From a virus, in the IMG/VR virus record IMGVR_UViG_3300037200_000069, positions 1-21,972 of that record: a stretch of DNA of 21,972 nucleotides; one strand, given 5' to 3'. The notes under the pieces are model-generated. The model ran no database searches, was not told the origin of the DNA, and was given only the letters and a program-made list of their open reading frames with translations. Each line of letters starts with the position of its first letter. Position 1 is the stretch's first letter. Positions 15,541 through 20,391 of the stretch are shown here, in pieces. Made by a program: the position numbers and the translations under genes.

Positions 15541-15865
15541 CCTCGTAGCGGTGGGTTACTTCCCGCGATTCCTTGAGCTTACCAAAGCCTCGATCTGCAA
15601 GAACCTGAAAAGCATAGGCGTTGCCACCCTGCAAAGCCCGCCCGAATGCTTGGTAAATCAATTCAGAGTTCTGACTGAAGATGGCCCGCGCGATTTCCGA
15701 GGCAATATCGTTCTTTGGTCGGCCCGCCGGATTGCCGCTCTGACCAGGCTTCCACATCCTCAGTTGAGCCATAGACCGAGGATTTTTATGCCCTTTTCGC
15801 TTGATCTTTGCAACTGGCTTTGCTATGTCAGCCGCAAGGGCCTCTATTGTCGCAGCCGTCCTCAT
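15413..15865 (-). CDS. terminase small subunit-like protein (DUF5681-type N-terminus)
   Basis: 150 residues. The motif WKPGQSGNPAGRPKN (38-52) is the hallmark of DUF5681-type proteins. These often occupy the TerS position in phages and have a basic, probably DNA-binding N-terminus. A helix-turn-helix-like region follows (IASEIARAIFSQNSELIYQA), then LADRGFGKLKESREVTHRYE, a phrase common in small-terminase-like proteins, and an acidic helix DDDLERRVNELV. I choose the ATG at 15863-15865 because GAGGTGA sits at the right distance; an upstream TTG at 15889 has no such site. It lies directly before TerL, with a 128-base overlap. It should recognise phage DNA and recruit TerL. Confidence 0.78.
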   Translation of the reverse strand: MRTAATIEALAADIAKPVAKIKRKGHKNPRSMAQLRMWKPGQSGNPAGRPKNDIASEIARAIFSQNSELIYQAFGRALQGGNAYAFQVLADRGFGKLKESREVTHRYEDVSDDDLERRVNELVCDLGLAAQVDAVGADQGTPAGAGEAAK

Positions 15866-15869
15866 GGAG

Positions 15870-15980
15870 TCACCTCTCGTGGAGTTCAATCTTTACCGGC
15901 ACGTCATTTGCGGCGTTGGAAATCCACTCTAGGAGTTCTGTTTCCAACTCTGGGGTCCATCTTATTGCCGCAGCACCCAT
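15870..15980 (-). CDS. 36-residue coupled peptide before TerS
   Basis: An in-frame 36-residue reading frame exactly fills the gap between two genes. It starts with TGATG, sharing one base with the previous stop, and its TGA stop lies inside the GAGGTGA ribosome site of TerS. The protein starts MGAAAIRWTPELETELLEWI and ends VPVKIELHER; it has one amphipathic helix. The precise fit at both ends supports real translation, perhaps to hand ribosomes on to TerS. No family is recognised. Confidence 0.55.
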   Translation of the reverse strand: MGAAAIRWTPELETELLEWISNAANDVPVKIELHER

Positions 15981-16273
15981 CACTGCACCGCACACAGCAG
16001 GTTTGCCGCCTTAATCAGGGGATAGCGCTCTCGCATCGACTTGTCACTTGCCGGGGGATCGTAGGTCAGCCCGTAAATCTCGGCCAAAGGGAGTGGTTCC
16101 CGATTCCTGGCTTGCTCATTGCGCTTAGCTATTGATTCGGCGAGAGTTAGATCGCGTATCGCTTCCCCTTCGACAACCCATGTAGCCGCACAATTCTCGA
16201 TTGCCCGCAATGCCTGCGGGTATTTGAGACGTATGCCTTTAGTGAGATTTAAGACGCGGTGAGGTTTTGACAT
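15980..16273 (-). CDS. unknown protein at the head of the packaging operon
   Basis: 97 residues, helical and charged. It begins SKPHRVLNLTKGIRLKYPQA and has LAESIAKRNEQARNREPLPL and YGLTYDPPASDKSMRERYPL, the last two looking like conserved elements. No membrane segment or metal site. The ATG has no convincing ribosome site (the leader before it is GC-rich), so it may be translated from a structured leader or the true start may differ. It is coupled to the 36-residue frame by TGATG. Function unknown. Confidence 0.65.
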   Translation of the reverse strand: MSKPHRVLNLTKGIRLKYPQALRAIENCAATWVVEGEAIRDLTLAESIAKRNEQARNREPLPLAEIYGLTYDPPASDKSMRERYPLIKAANLLCAVQ

Positions 16274-16318
16274 GCGGGGAGCCGTAGCCTATCGGGGCTC
16301 GGAGCCGTGTACGAATTA

Positions 16319-16347
16319 ACCCTATTACCACTGGCTAGGCTTGTCAA
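16319..16347 (-). promoter_or_regulatory. possible leftward promoter for the packaging/virion operon
   Basis: On the minus strand, TTGACA (16342-16347) is followed after 17 bases by TAGGGT (16319-16324). The -35 hexamer is perfect but the -10 matches only three of six bases. It lies just after the stop of the truncated terminase and before a GC-rich leader of the 97-residue gene. This is suggestive, not proof. Confidence 0.3.
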
Positions 16348-16611
16348 TTACTCGAATTGTCGGAGATTTCCACAAAATATCCACAAATGCCTATTGACAG
16401 CGCAGAACAGACCGAACACCGTATCGCGCACTCCGTGCCAGGTGAAGGCGTGGATTGAAGTCAGAACCGCAAACCAGCGCAGAATGTAGGATTTTCCCCC
16501 GCCGGCCGCCCCGCCGAACAGCACAAAACAGTGCGTGGCAATGGTGTCGAGGAAAATCTGCTGTTGCCTGGTCGGGTTGATGGCTTCACGAAGGGAGAGT
16601 TCGCGGCTCAT
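16348..16611 (-). pseudogene. truncated large terminase N-terminus (relic of a second TerL)
   Basis: 87 codons. Residues 12-69 read as the N-terminus of a large terminase of a different family from the intact TerL: NPTRQQQIFLDTIATHCFVL leads into the P-loop FGGAAGGGKSYILRW (32-46; Lys40, Ser41), where TerLs have 'lyGGa.GGGKS..lr'. From Ala71 the coding sequence runs into a 37-base repeat also found near 17942, and the remaining residues (AVNRHLWIFCGN and a few more) do not look like terminase. Walker B and the nuclease domain are absent, so it cannot package DNA. ATGA coupling to the gene before it is retained, so it may still be translated. A short P-loop protein with a new role is less likely. 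Confidence 0.75.
16365..16401 (+). repeat. 37-bp direct repeat, copy 1, with two DnaA-box-like 9-mers
   Basis: Runs from GATTTCCACAAAATATCCAC to GCCTATTGACAGC and is identical to 17942-17979 except for one inserted G in that copy. It contains ATTTCCACA (16366-16374) and ATATCCACA (16377-16385), each eight of nine matches to the DnaA box TTATCCACA/TTWTNCACA, 11 bases apart. It coincides with the break in the truncated terminase, encoding its residues 71-82. Confidence 0.85.
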
Positions 16612-16820
16612 CCGAGTGAAGGCCAGCGGGGAGATTCACGCATTCCCGGCACAAGCTGATCGAATATGTGACCAGCAGCATTACCTAAAACGTGTTGCGG
16701 GTTGGCCGTTACTTCTCCAACTGTACGCGGTCCCCAATCCTGTCGGCCATCGAACTCACGATAAATGCTATTGATAATCCGGTACGCGTCATCGAGATCA
16801 GCTTCGTAAAGCGTGGTCAT
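16608..16820 (-). CDS. small unknown protein upstream of truncated terminase
   Basis: 70 residues: a helical start (TLYEADLDDAYRIINSIYRE), then DGRQDWGPRTVGEVTANPQH and HIFDQLVPGM. The ATG is preceded by an excellent AGGAGG, which overlaps the stop of the regulator gene, and the end overlaps the truncated terminase as ATGA. No family recognised. It was probably part of the same older packaging segment. Confidence 0.7.
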   Translation of the reverse strand: MTTLYEADLDDAYRIINSIYREFDGRQDWGPRTVGEVTANPQHVLGNAAGHIFDQLVPGMRESPRWPSLG

Positions 16821-16829
16821 CTTCGCCTC

Positions 16830-17114
16830 CTATCGCTTCGAGCAGAACTTCTGGTGGCCGCTCAACGATCCGCACTCAAGACAGGATTTGGTCGGGGAGG
16901 CCGGATTCGACACCGGCAACGTGGGGCCAATGCGCTGTGGCTTATCCACTACAGATGACTGCTGCGTCTCTGATTCGCCACTCCCCGCTAATTGAGCGCA
17001 CCGATGACCGATCATCCAAGCGAGGCTTCTGCCTGCTAGTCCAGCCTGCTGCCGTAATTCATCGACCAACCGCTTAGGAAGCCTAATAGATATGTGCTCG
17101 GTTGTGTTCGCCAT
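16830..17114 (-). CDS. ribbon-helix-helix regulator with C-terminal zinc knuckle
   Basis: 94 residues from the ATG at 17112-17114. Residues 6-43 (EHISIRLPKRLVDELRQQAG, then RSLAWMIGHRC) match the ribbon-helix-helix fold: a strand that inserts in the DNA groove and two helices. A Ser/Thr/Pro linker (44-75) leads to CLECGSLSGHQKFCSKR, a CxxC...H...C zinc-binding end (Cys78, Cys81, His87, Cys91). The frame is open back to a TTG at 17195, but that has no ribosome site and would put operator-like DNA inside the gene. Upstream lie near-palindromic TTGG-TTAG-CCAA-type sites, so self-regulation, and perhaps control of the flanking tRNA and terminase genes, is likely (inference). Confidence 0.75.
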   Translation of the reverse strand: MANTTEHISIRLPKRLVDELRQQAGLAGRSLAWMIGHRCAQLAGSGESETQQSSVVDKPQRIGPTLPVSNPASPTKSCLECGSLSGHQKFCSKR

Positions 17115-17141
17115 GAGCACATCGTAGCACAGGCGACTACA

Positions 17142-17167
17142 GGCAATAAATACCTTGGCTAACCCAA
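17142..17167 (+). repeat. 26-bp inverted repeat, left arm
   Basis: GGCAATAAATACCTTGGCTA then ACCCAA; its reverse complement recurs at 17443-17468 with one mismatch. The two arms bracket about 275 bases that include the tRNA. The last 13 bases (17155-17167) are themselves nearly palindromic. Confidence 0.85.
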
Positions 17168-17195
17168 CGACTTCGGCTACTATTGGGTTAGTCAA
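17155..17195. promoter_or_regulatory. paired operator-like sites upstream of the RHH regulator
   Basis: TTGGCTAACCCAA (17155-17167) faces TTGGGTTAGTCAA (17183-17195), an inverted pair matching at 12 of 13 positions and separated by 15 bases. Each 13-mer is also a partial palindrome (TTGG....CCAA). They lie 40-80 bases upstream of the ribbon-helix-helix gene start. Ribbon-helix-helix proteins bind such paired sites as dimers of dimers. No T-run follows on either strand, so a terminator is less likely. Confidence 0.55.
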
Positions 17196-17293
17196 AATAG
17201 AAAGCGTGGCATTTTCATCACCACCTTTCTCTTGGCATCACTCCCGAACTGATCAGGGACGACGAGTGATTCCCAAGGCTGCAAAAGGTTGAG

Positions 17294-17380
17294 TGGCCCA
17301 GGCCGGAATCGAACCGACATCCCTGGCTGGGGTTTTGACCGTTTACGAAACGGCTGCCTTATCCATTAGGCGACTGGGCC
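17294..17380 (-). tRNA. tRNA, anticodon CGU (Thr by anticodon), long variable region
   Basis: 87 nt on the minus strand. The acceptor stem GGCCCAG pairs with CTGGGCC. The D-arm is GCCTAATGGATAAGGC, with the typical GG in the loop. The anticodon stem is GCCGT/ACGGT with loop TTCGTAA, so the anticodon is CGT, decoding ACG. The T-arm is GTCGG-TTCGATT-CCGGC. The variable region is 19 nt with a possible CCC/GGG stem, as in class II tRNAs, although Thr tRNAs are class I; D-arm sequence resembles tRNA-Arg. CCA is not encoded. There are about 90 bases on each side without a gene; in 17196-17293 I see nothing beyond a tiny frame, and in 17381-17442 nothing. Confidence 0.85.
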
Positions 17381-17442
17381 ATGAAACCTACTGAACTGCA
17401 ATATTCTCGATAGATAGGCAAACTTCCAGAGTACGCGATTTC

Positions 17443-17468
17443 TTGGGTTAGCCAAAGTATTTATTGCC
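17443..17468 (-). repeat. 26-bp inverted repeat, right arm
   Basis: The plus strand reads TTGGGTTAGCCAAAGTATTT then ATTGCC, the inverted partner of 17142-17167 with one mismatch. It contains a third TTGGGTTAGCCAA site (17443-17455), just past the stop codon of the orphan small terminase. Confidence 0.85.
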
Positions 17469-17471
17469 CGA

Positions 17472-17918
17472 CTACATATCCACCTTTATAACAATCGGCG
17501 ATTCCCCGTCTGGGCCTGAGTGAATCTGCTTCTCACCGTATTTCTTGGGGTCCAGCTGGCCAGCGCGCCGCAATAAAGTCTGCACAATCAGCTTGCTACG
17601 CTCCACGTTGTCGCCTTCCGTGATTTCCGTGCCTTTTGCGCTGCTTATGGTTTTTACCCCAATGCGGTCCGTCTTCGCCTCTTTAACTGCAAGCGACACA
17701 ATATAATCGGCTTGCATCTCGCGCGCGCGGGCGGAATTCTCTTGCATTTCGGGGGTTGAACGAAGCCAGACATACCACACAGCGCGCGACGGAACGACGA
17801 CCCCCTGGTTTGCAAGGGTTTCGAGAACTTCGTCTAATCCGACATCGTTTTGTGCGATGCGATCCCAGACCATCTCCGCAATGACTGGATCGTAAGGGAA
17901 TGCTTGGCCTGCTGGCAT
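17472..17918 (-). CDS. orphan small terminase subunit (second TerS)
   Basis: 148 residues. It starts MPAGQAFPYDPVIAEMVWDR, with a helix-turn-helix-like region continuing NDVGLDEVLETLANQGVVVP and AVWYVWLRSTPEMQENSARA. Then come REMQADYIVSLAVKEAKTD and VERSKLIVQTLLRRAGQLDP before KKYGEKQIH. This order (cyclic 'g.sl..il...g.p....v..Wl....ef...yarAr..qad', then 'R.kl.v.......kl.PkkYGdk') is the common phage TerS plan and differs from the DUF5681-type TerS beside the intact TerL. Its original partner is most likely the truncated TerL at 16348-16611. It is the first gene leftward of the divergent promoter region. It may still bind DNA even if its large partner is lost. Confidence 0.8.
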   Translation of the reverse strand: MPAGQAFPYDPVIAEMVWDRIAQNDVGLDEVLETLANQGVVVPSRAVWYVWLRSTPEMQENSARAREMQADYIVSLAVKEAKTDRIGVKTISSAKGTEITEGDNVERSKLIVQTLLRRAGQLDPKKYGEKQIHSGPDGESPIVIKVDM

Positions 17919-17941
17919 GGCAGCATTCTATCTCATCCTCC

Positions 17942-17979
17942 GATTTCCACAAAATATCCACAGAATGCCTATTGACAGC
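17942..17979 (+). repeat. 38-bp direct repeat, copy 2, in the divergent promoter region
   Basis: Same sequence as 16365-16401 with one extra G. DnaA-box-like 9-mers are ATTTCCACA (17943-17951) and ATATCCACA (17954-17962). The right end supplies the TTGACA -35 hexamer of the rightward promoter. Confidence 0.85.
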
Positions 17980-18007
17980 ATTGTACGCAACGGATACATT
18001 GTATACA
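17972..18007 (+). promoter_or_regulatory. rightward early promoter with TGTATACA palindrome
   Basis: TTGACA (17972-17977), a 17-base spacer, then TACATT (17995-18000, four of six matches) gives a sigma70-like promoter placed about 30 bases before the ribosome site of the first rightward gene. A perfect 8-base palindrome TGTATACA (18000-18007) covers the predicted start point and could be a repressor site. Two DnaA-box-like 9-mers lie just upstream. Confidence 0.6.
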
Positions 18008-18034
18008 GATCAGCCGTAACCAGCGGAGGAATCA

Positions 18035-18394
18035 ATGGGAATCGCAGCTTACAACCGTGGCAGTCGCGCTATCAGAGAGCAGATCGATGCTGAGACAAAG
18101 GGTAAACCTACATTCATCGCCTATGAACCAAAGTGGACTCCCGATGTTGAACCGGCTCCACAAAAGGGTGTTCTCGGCTACTGGAATCTAACCCAAGACC
18201 CTTCTTTCGTGAAGGTGGGGGACCGTGTTTATTGCACCGTATTCGCTTGCCGTGGGTGGGATGAGGTAACAGCCGTCAAGGGTGCCCGCAACGACCTGCG
18301 CATAAAGACGCTGATGAACTGCCCCCGTAAATGGGCATACGCGCACAATTTCACGCATGAGCCTCCTCCATGGATGCTTAGGAGCACGCTATGA
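18035..18394 (+). CDS. first rightward gene, unknown early protein
   Basis: 119 residues, soluble, no recognised family. It begins MGIAAYNRGSRAIREQIDAE, then has ETKGKPTFIAYEPKWTPDVE, a GDRVYCTVFACRGWDEV strand pair, and LRIKTLMNCPRKWAYAHNF near the end. Cys are scattered and not in an obvious metal site. GGAGGA lies five bases before the ATG, and a promoter lies just upstream, so it is probably expressed early. It ends in ATGA with an in-frame start for the next gene, though a better start lies further on. Confidence 0.75.
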   Translation: MGIAAYNRGSRAIREQIDAETKGKPTFIAYEPKWTPDVEPAPQKGVLGYWNLTQDPSFVKVGDRVYCTVFACRGWDEVTAVKGARNDLRIKTLMNCPRKWAYAHNFTHEPPPWMLRSTL

Positions 18395-18444
18395 GCCGTT
18401 CGACCATCAGCACTTTTCAAAAGAGGCAAACACCTGGAGGAACC

Positions 18445-18597
18445 ATGCCGAACATCTCAATCCGCAACGTGCCAGCCGATGTAAAGAAGGCCCTGGCCGT
18501 TAAAGCTGCGCTCAAAGAAGTGACCCTGCCTGAGTTCTTGAGGCAGGCTCTCGCTGAACTGGCGAAGGCCAACACCATCACAGCCGCGCTCAAGTAG
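18445..18597 (+). CDS. small ribbon-helix-helix protein (FitA/Arc-like)
   Basis: 50 residues: PNISIRNVPADVKKALAVKA followed by KEVTLPEFLRQALAELAKAN. This is the FitA-like ribbon-helix-helix plan: 'isiRnvp.dv...L..rA...g.slseylr..L..'. I choose the ATG at 18445 because GGAGG lies just before it and because the fold starts there; an upstream ATG at 18391 overlaps the previous stop (ATGA) and would add 18 residues. FitA relatives usually pair with PIN toxins, but the next gene is not a PIN protein, so a plain phage regulator is more likely. The TGTATACA palindrome in the promoter is a candidate target. Confidence 0.78.
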   Translation: MPNISIRNVPADVKKALAVKAALKEVTLPEFLRQALAELAKANTITAALK

Positions 18598-18630
18598 CAG
18601 AATCAGTGCAAGATAAGGAGAAGCAGCCCG

Positions 18631-18825
18631 ATGAAACACGAATTGATTGAGTATGAAAGCGACTTCCTTGAACCTGGATATAAGGCGGTCTGTTCCTGTG
18701 GCTGGCAGTCAACCAACTCGGGAACGATGAATGATGCGAATTTGCTGCATTCTGCCCATGCCGAGATAGAAAATGGAATTGGCAAGGAACAAACAGCTCC
18801 GCAGTTGAAGGGACGGAAGCCATGA
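18631..18825 (+). CDS. small CxCGW phage protein
   Basis: 64 residues. EPGYKAVCSCGWQSTNSGTM is followed by ANLLHSAHAEIENGIG. The 'y.a.CsCGW.s......A...a..H' pattern is common in tiny phage proteins and may bind zinc through two Cys and two His. AAGGAGAAG precedes the ATG at a slightly long distance. It ends ATGA with the next gene. Function unknown. Confidence 0.7.
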   Translation: MKHELIEYESDFLEPGYKAVCSCGWQSTNSGTMNDANLLHSAHAEIENGIGKEQTAPQLKGRKP

Positions 18826-18959
18826 AAGACAAAATCATCGCCACAGGTATTGCGCGCGCCCTGACGCTGCCTCAGTTCCTGGCGCTGGCCGTGACGCTAT
18901 CGACCTGGGCTTGGTACGGGATCTATCGGTTGACGTTGTGGGCGTGGAGGTTGATGTGA
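18822..18959 (+). CDS. 45-residue single-span membrane protein
   Basis: MKDKIIATGIARALTLPQFL then ALAVTLSTWAWYGIYRLTLW and WRLM. One hydrophobic segment covers about residues 15-41, with a basic N-terminus and Arg near the other end, so one membrane span is likely. It starts in ATGA overlap with the previous gene and ends in GTGA overlap with the next. Role unknown; holin or host-membrane-modifying peptide are possibilities without direct support. Confidence 0.65.
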   Translation: MKDKIIATGIARALTLPQFLALAVTLSTWAWYGIYRLTLWAWRLM

Positions 18960-19234
18960 GCGATACGAAGCGGTATGGGCAGGAACCAGCCGCATGTGGC
19001 GATCCATCTTGCTGTTGGCTGGTGGAATGCACTGAGGGAGAATGGGTAGAGTGGGCAGATTACGGCCGCCTGCAAGCCCAGGTCAAGGCGCTGAAAGAGG
19101 CGCTGAATGAGGTTCGCGCCCACTTGGTCTATTACCAGCAGCAGCCAATGTTTGGCAATGAGTGCGACGACTCAATCCAAAAAGCCTTAGATGAGGCGCG
19201 CGCAGCTCTCGCACTCACGGAGGAGCCAAAGTGA
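18956..19234 (+). CDS. Cys-rich start plus coiled-coil, unknown early protein
   Basis: 92 residues from a GTG start that shares GTGA with the previous stop and has GGAGG five to six bases ahead, much better than the in-frame ATG at 18911. The N-terminal ~25 residues have EPAACGDPSCCWLVECTEGE (five Cys in all). Next come WVEWADYGRLQAQVKALKEA and LNEVRAHLVYY, a coiled coil starting near residue 38. The C-terminal helix is KALDEARAALALTEEPK. No family recognised. Confidence 0.72.
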   Translation: MSDTKRYGQEPAACGDPSCCWLVECTEGEWVEWADYGRLQAQVKALKEALNEVRAHLVYYQQQPMFGNECDDSIQKALDEARAALALTEEPK

Positions 19235-19332
19235 CCATCCTTAGAATGTTCGATCACTTCTCCTACGGCCTGGTGGTGGGCGCCGTGGGGGTCATGCTGG
19301 CCATGAGCCGGAGAGTTGGGAGGATCAAATGA
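19231..19332 (+). CDS. 33-residue single-span membrane peptide
   Basis: GTG start overlapping the previous stop (GTGA), with GGAG a few bases before it, and a stop overlapping the next start (ATGA). Sequence MTILRMFDHFSYGLVVGAVG then VMLAMSRRVGRIK: a hydrophobic segment at about 12-25 followed by a strongly basic end, so the C-terminus is probably cytoplasmic. Too short to classify. Confidence 0.6.
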   Translation: MTILRMFDHFSYGLVVGAVGVMLAMSRRVGRIK

Positions 19333-19523
19333 GCGACCCCGTAGACTGGCGCGAGATATGCGACCGCAACCCGCTGTATCAGCCGATTGAGGAGCCGGAA
19401 TTGCCCGCCTGGTGGATGCGCCTATGGTCCGCCTTGTGGCCCTGGCTGGTAGTCGCGCTGTACCTGTACCTGGCTAACGAGATGGCGAAGCAGCTTGCCC
19501 AGTGCGAGTGGCCGCAGTGGTGA
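19329..19523 (+). CDS. 64-residue Trp-rich single-span membrane protein
   Basis: The acidic soluble start SDPVDWREICDRNPLYQPIE is followed by EPELPAWWMRLWSALWPWLV and VALYLYLANEMAKQLAQ. A single membrane helix spans about residues 33-50, with six Trp around it. Coupled to the peptide gene before it (ATGA). It is the last rightward gene before the convergent block. A lysis role (holin- or spanin-like) is possible but there is no lipobox, endolysin or spanin partner. Confidence 0.68.
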   Translation: MSDPVDWREICDRNPLYQPIEEPELPAWWMRLWSALWPWLVVALYLYLANEMAKQLAQCEWPQW

Positions 19524-19635
19524 GCCTCAATCCCACCCCGCCGCTTTGATCGCCGCCAACTCCCGCTCTAAATCCTCAAGAGACTCGCCCCGGTGCAATC
19601 CCTCATTTCCTTCCCTCGGACGCCGCCTAGGTGGC
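19524..19635 (-). other. convergent junction, possible tiny C-terminal-like frame
   Basis: 112 bases between convergent genes. I see no strong terminator hairpin. On the minus strand a frame open from 19646 to 19527 ends EDLERELAAIKAAGWD, which looks like a natural protein end. It has no ATG; a TTG at about 19598 with AAGGA nine bases before it would give 23 residues. It could be the remnant of a lost gene or a tiny gene. Confidence 0.25.
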
Positions 19636-20391
19636 TCAGGACGCGATTACGGGGCATTCTGGCGCAAACGCGAATACCTCTTGGCTCAGGCGCTTGGCCG
19701 CGATCTCGCAATAGCGCTCCTCGGTCTCGATGCCGATTGCCTTGCGGCCCAGATTCTTCGCCGCTACCAGCGTTGTGCCGCTGCCCATGAATGGGTCGAG
19801 GATGGTCCATTCTGGAAGCGAGTACGTGCTGACCAGATAGCTGAATAGAGTAACTGGCTTCTGTGTGGGATGGTCCCCCTCTTGGCAGTTCGGAAAACGC
19901 ACGATACTCTGCGGGTAGGTTTCCTCAAGTCCGATTGTGCGAGTTCGCTTCTCACTGAAAGAGCCGTAGTTGCTAGACTGGGCCGTGTCACCATGGGGCC
20001 TCACGTTCTCAGATGGCTTGCGGGTGATTTGGGGAGTGTACTGCATCCGGCCAGTGCAGAGAACCACTATGTCCTCATGCTTGCGTAGTGGCATCACCTT
20101 TGCATTTAGAAATCCGACCGCTTGCGTCTTCTCCCAAACGTCCGCCCACTTGAACCGGAAACTGTACCTGCAGATCAAGTAAGCCGTAAACGGATTCTGA
20201 GCCGTGCAGACAATCGGGCAAATGGTGGAATCGAAGACATCAAACACCGCGGCTGTGTCATCCCACACGTTCTGCGTTACCCCATATGGCGGGTCCGTGA
20301 GCAGCAGGTCATACTTCTCCAGCGTGGGCAGGATTTCCCTGCAATCGCCGTGGTAGATCGTGATTCCGGAATGTTCGTAGTAGGGCTTCAT
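19636..20391 (-). CDS. beta-class DNA methyltransferase (N4-cytosine or N6-adenine)
   Basis: 251 residues from the ATG at 20389-20391. The catalytic motif IV LLLTDPPYGV (30-38, DPPY) comes first and the AdoMet-binding motif I LDPFMGSGTTLVAAKNLGRK (198-217) comes near the end, which is the beta-class order. HPTQKPV (174-180) is the usual conserved link, and GIETEERYCEIAAKRL follows motif I. Length is typical of phage orphan enzymes. It methylates exocyclic amines of A or C in phage DNA, often to evade host restriction; DPPY favours adenine but does not settle it. The start overlaps the stop of the nuclease-like gene (ATGA). The frame is open much further upstream, but that part is a shadow of the neighbouring genes. 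Confidence 0.9.
   Translation of the reverse strand: MKPYYEHSGITIYHGDCREILPTLEKYDLLLTDPPYGVTQNVWDDTAAVFDVFDSTICPIVCTAQNPFTAYLICRYSFRFKWADVWEKTQAVGFLNAKVMPLRKHEDIVVLCTGRMQYTPQITRKPSENVRPHGDTAQSSNYGSFSEKRTRTIGLEETYPQSIVRFPNCQEGDHPTQKPVTLFSYLVSTYSLPEWTILDPFMGSGTTLVAAKNLGRKAIGIETEERYCEIAAKRLSQEVFAFAPECPVIAS

Noticed and set aside
15551-16135. 194-codon open frame on the plus strand
   Set aside because: Antisense to TerS, the 36-residue frame and the 97-residue gene; no ribosome site or family pattern.
17155-17195. Hairpin as a rho-independent terminator
   Set aside because: The stem is good but has a 15-base loop and no T-run on either strand; repeated copies and a nearby DNA-binding gene favour operator sites.
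18445-18825. Toxin-antitoxin pair starting with the FitA-like protein
   Set aside because: The following gene is a CxCGW protein, not a PIN-domain or other known toxin.
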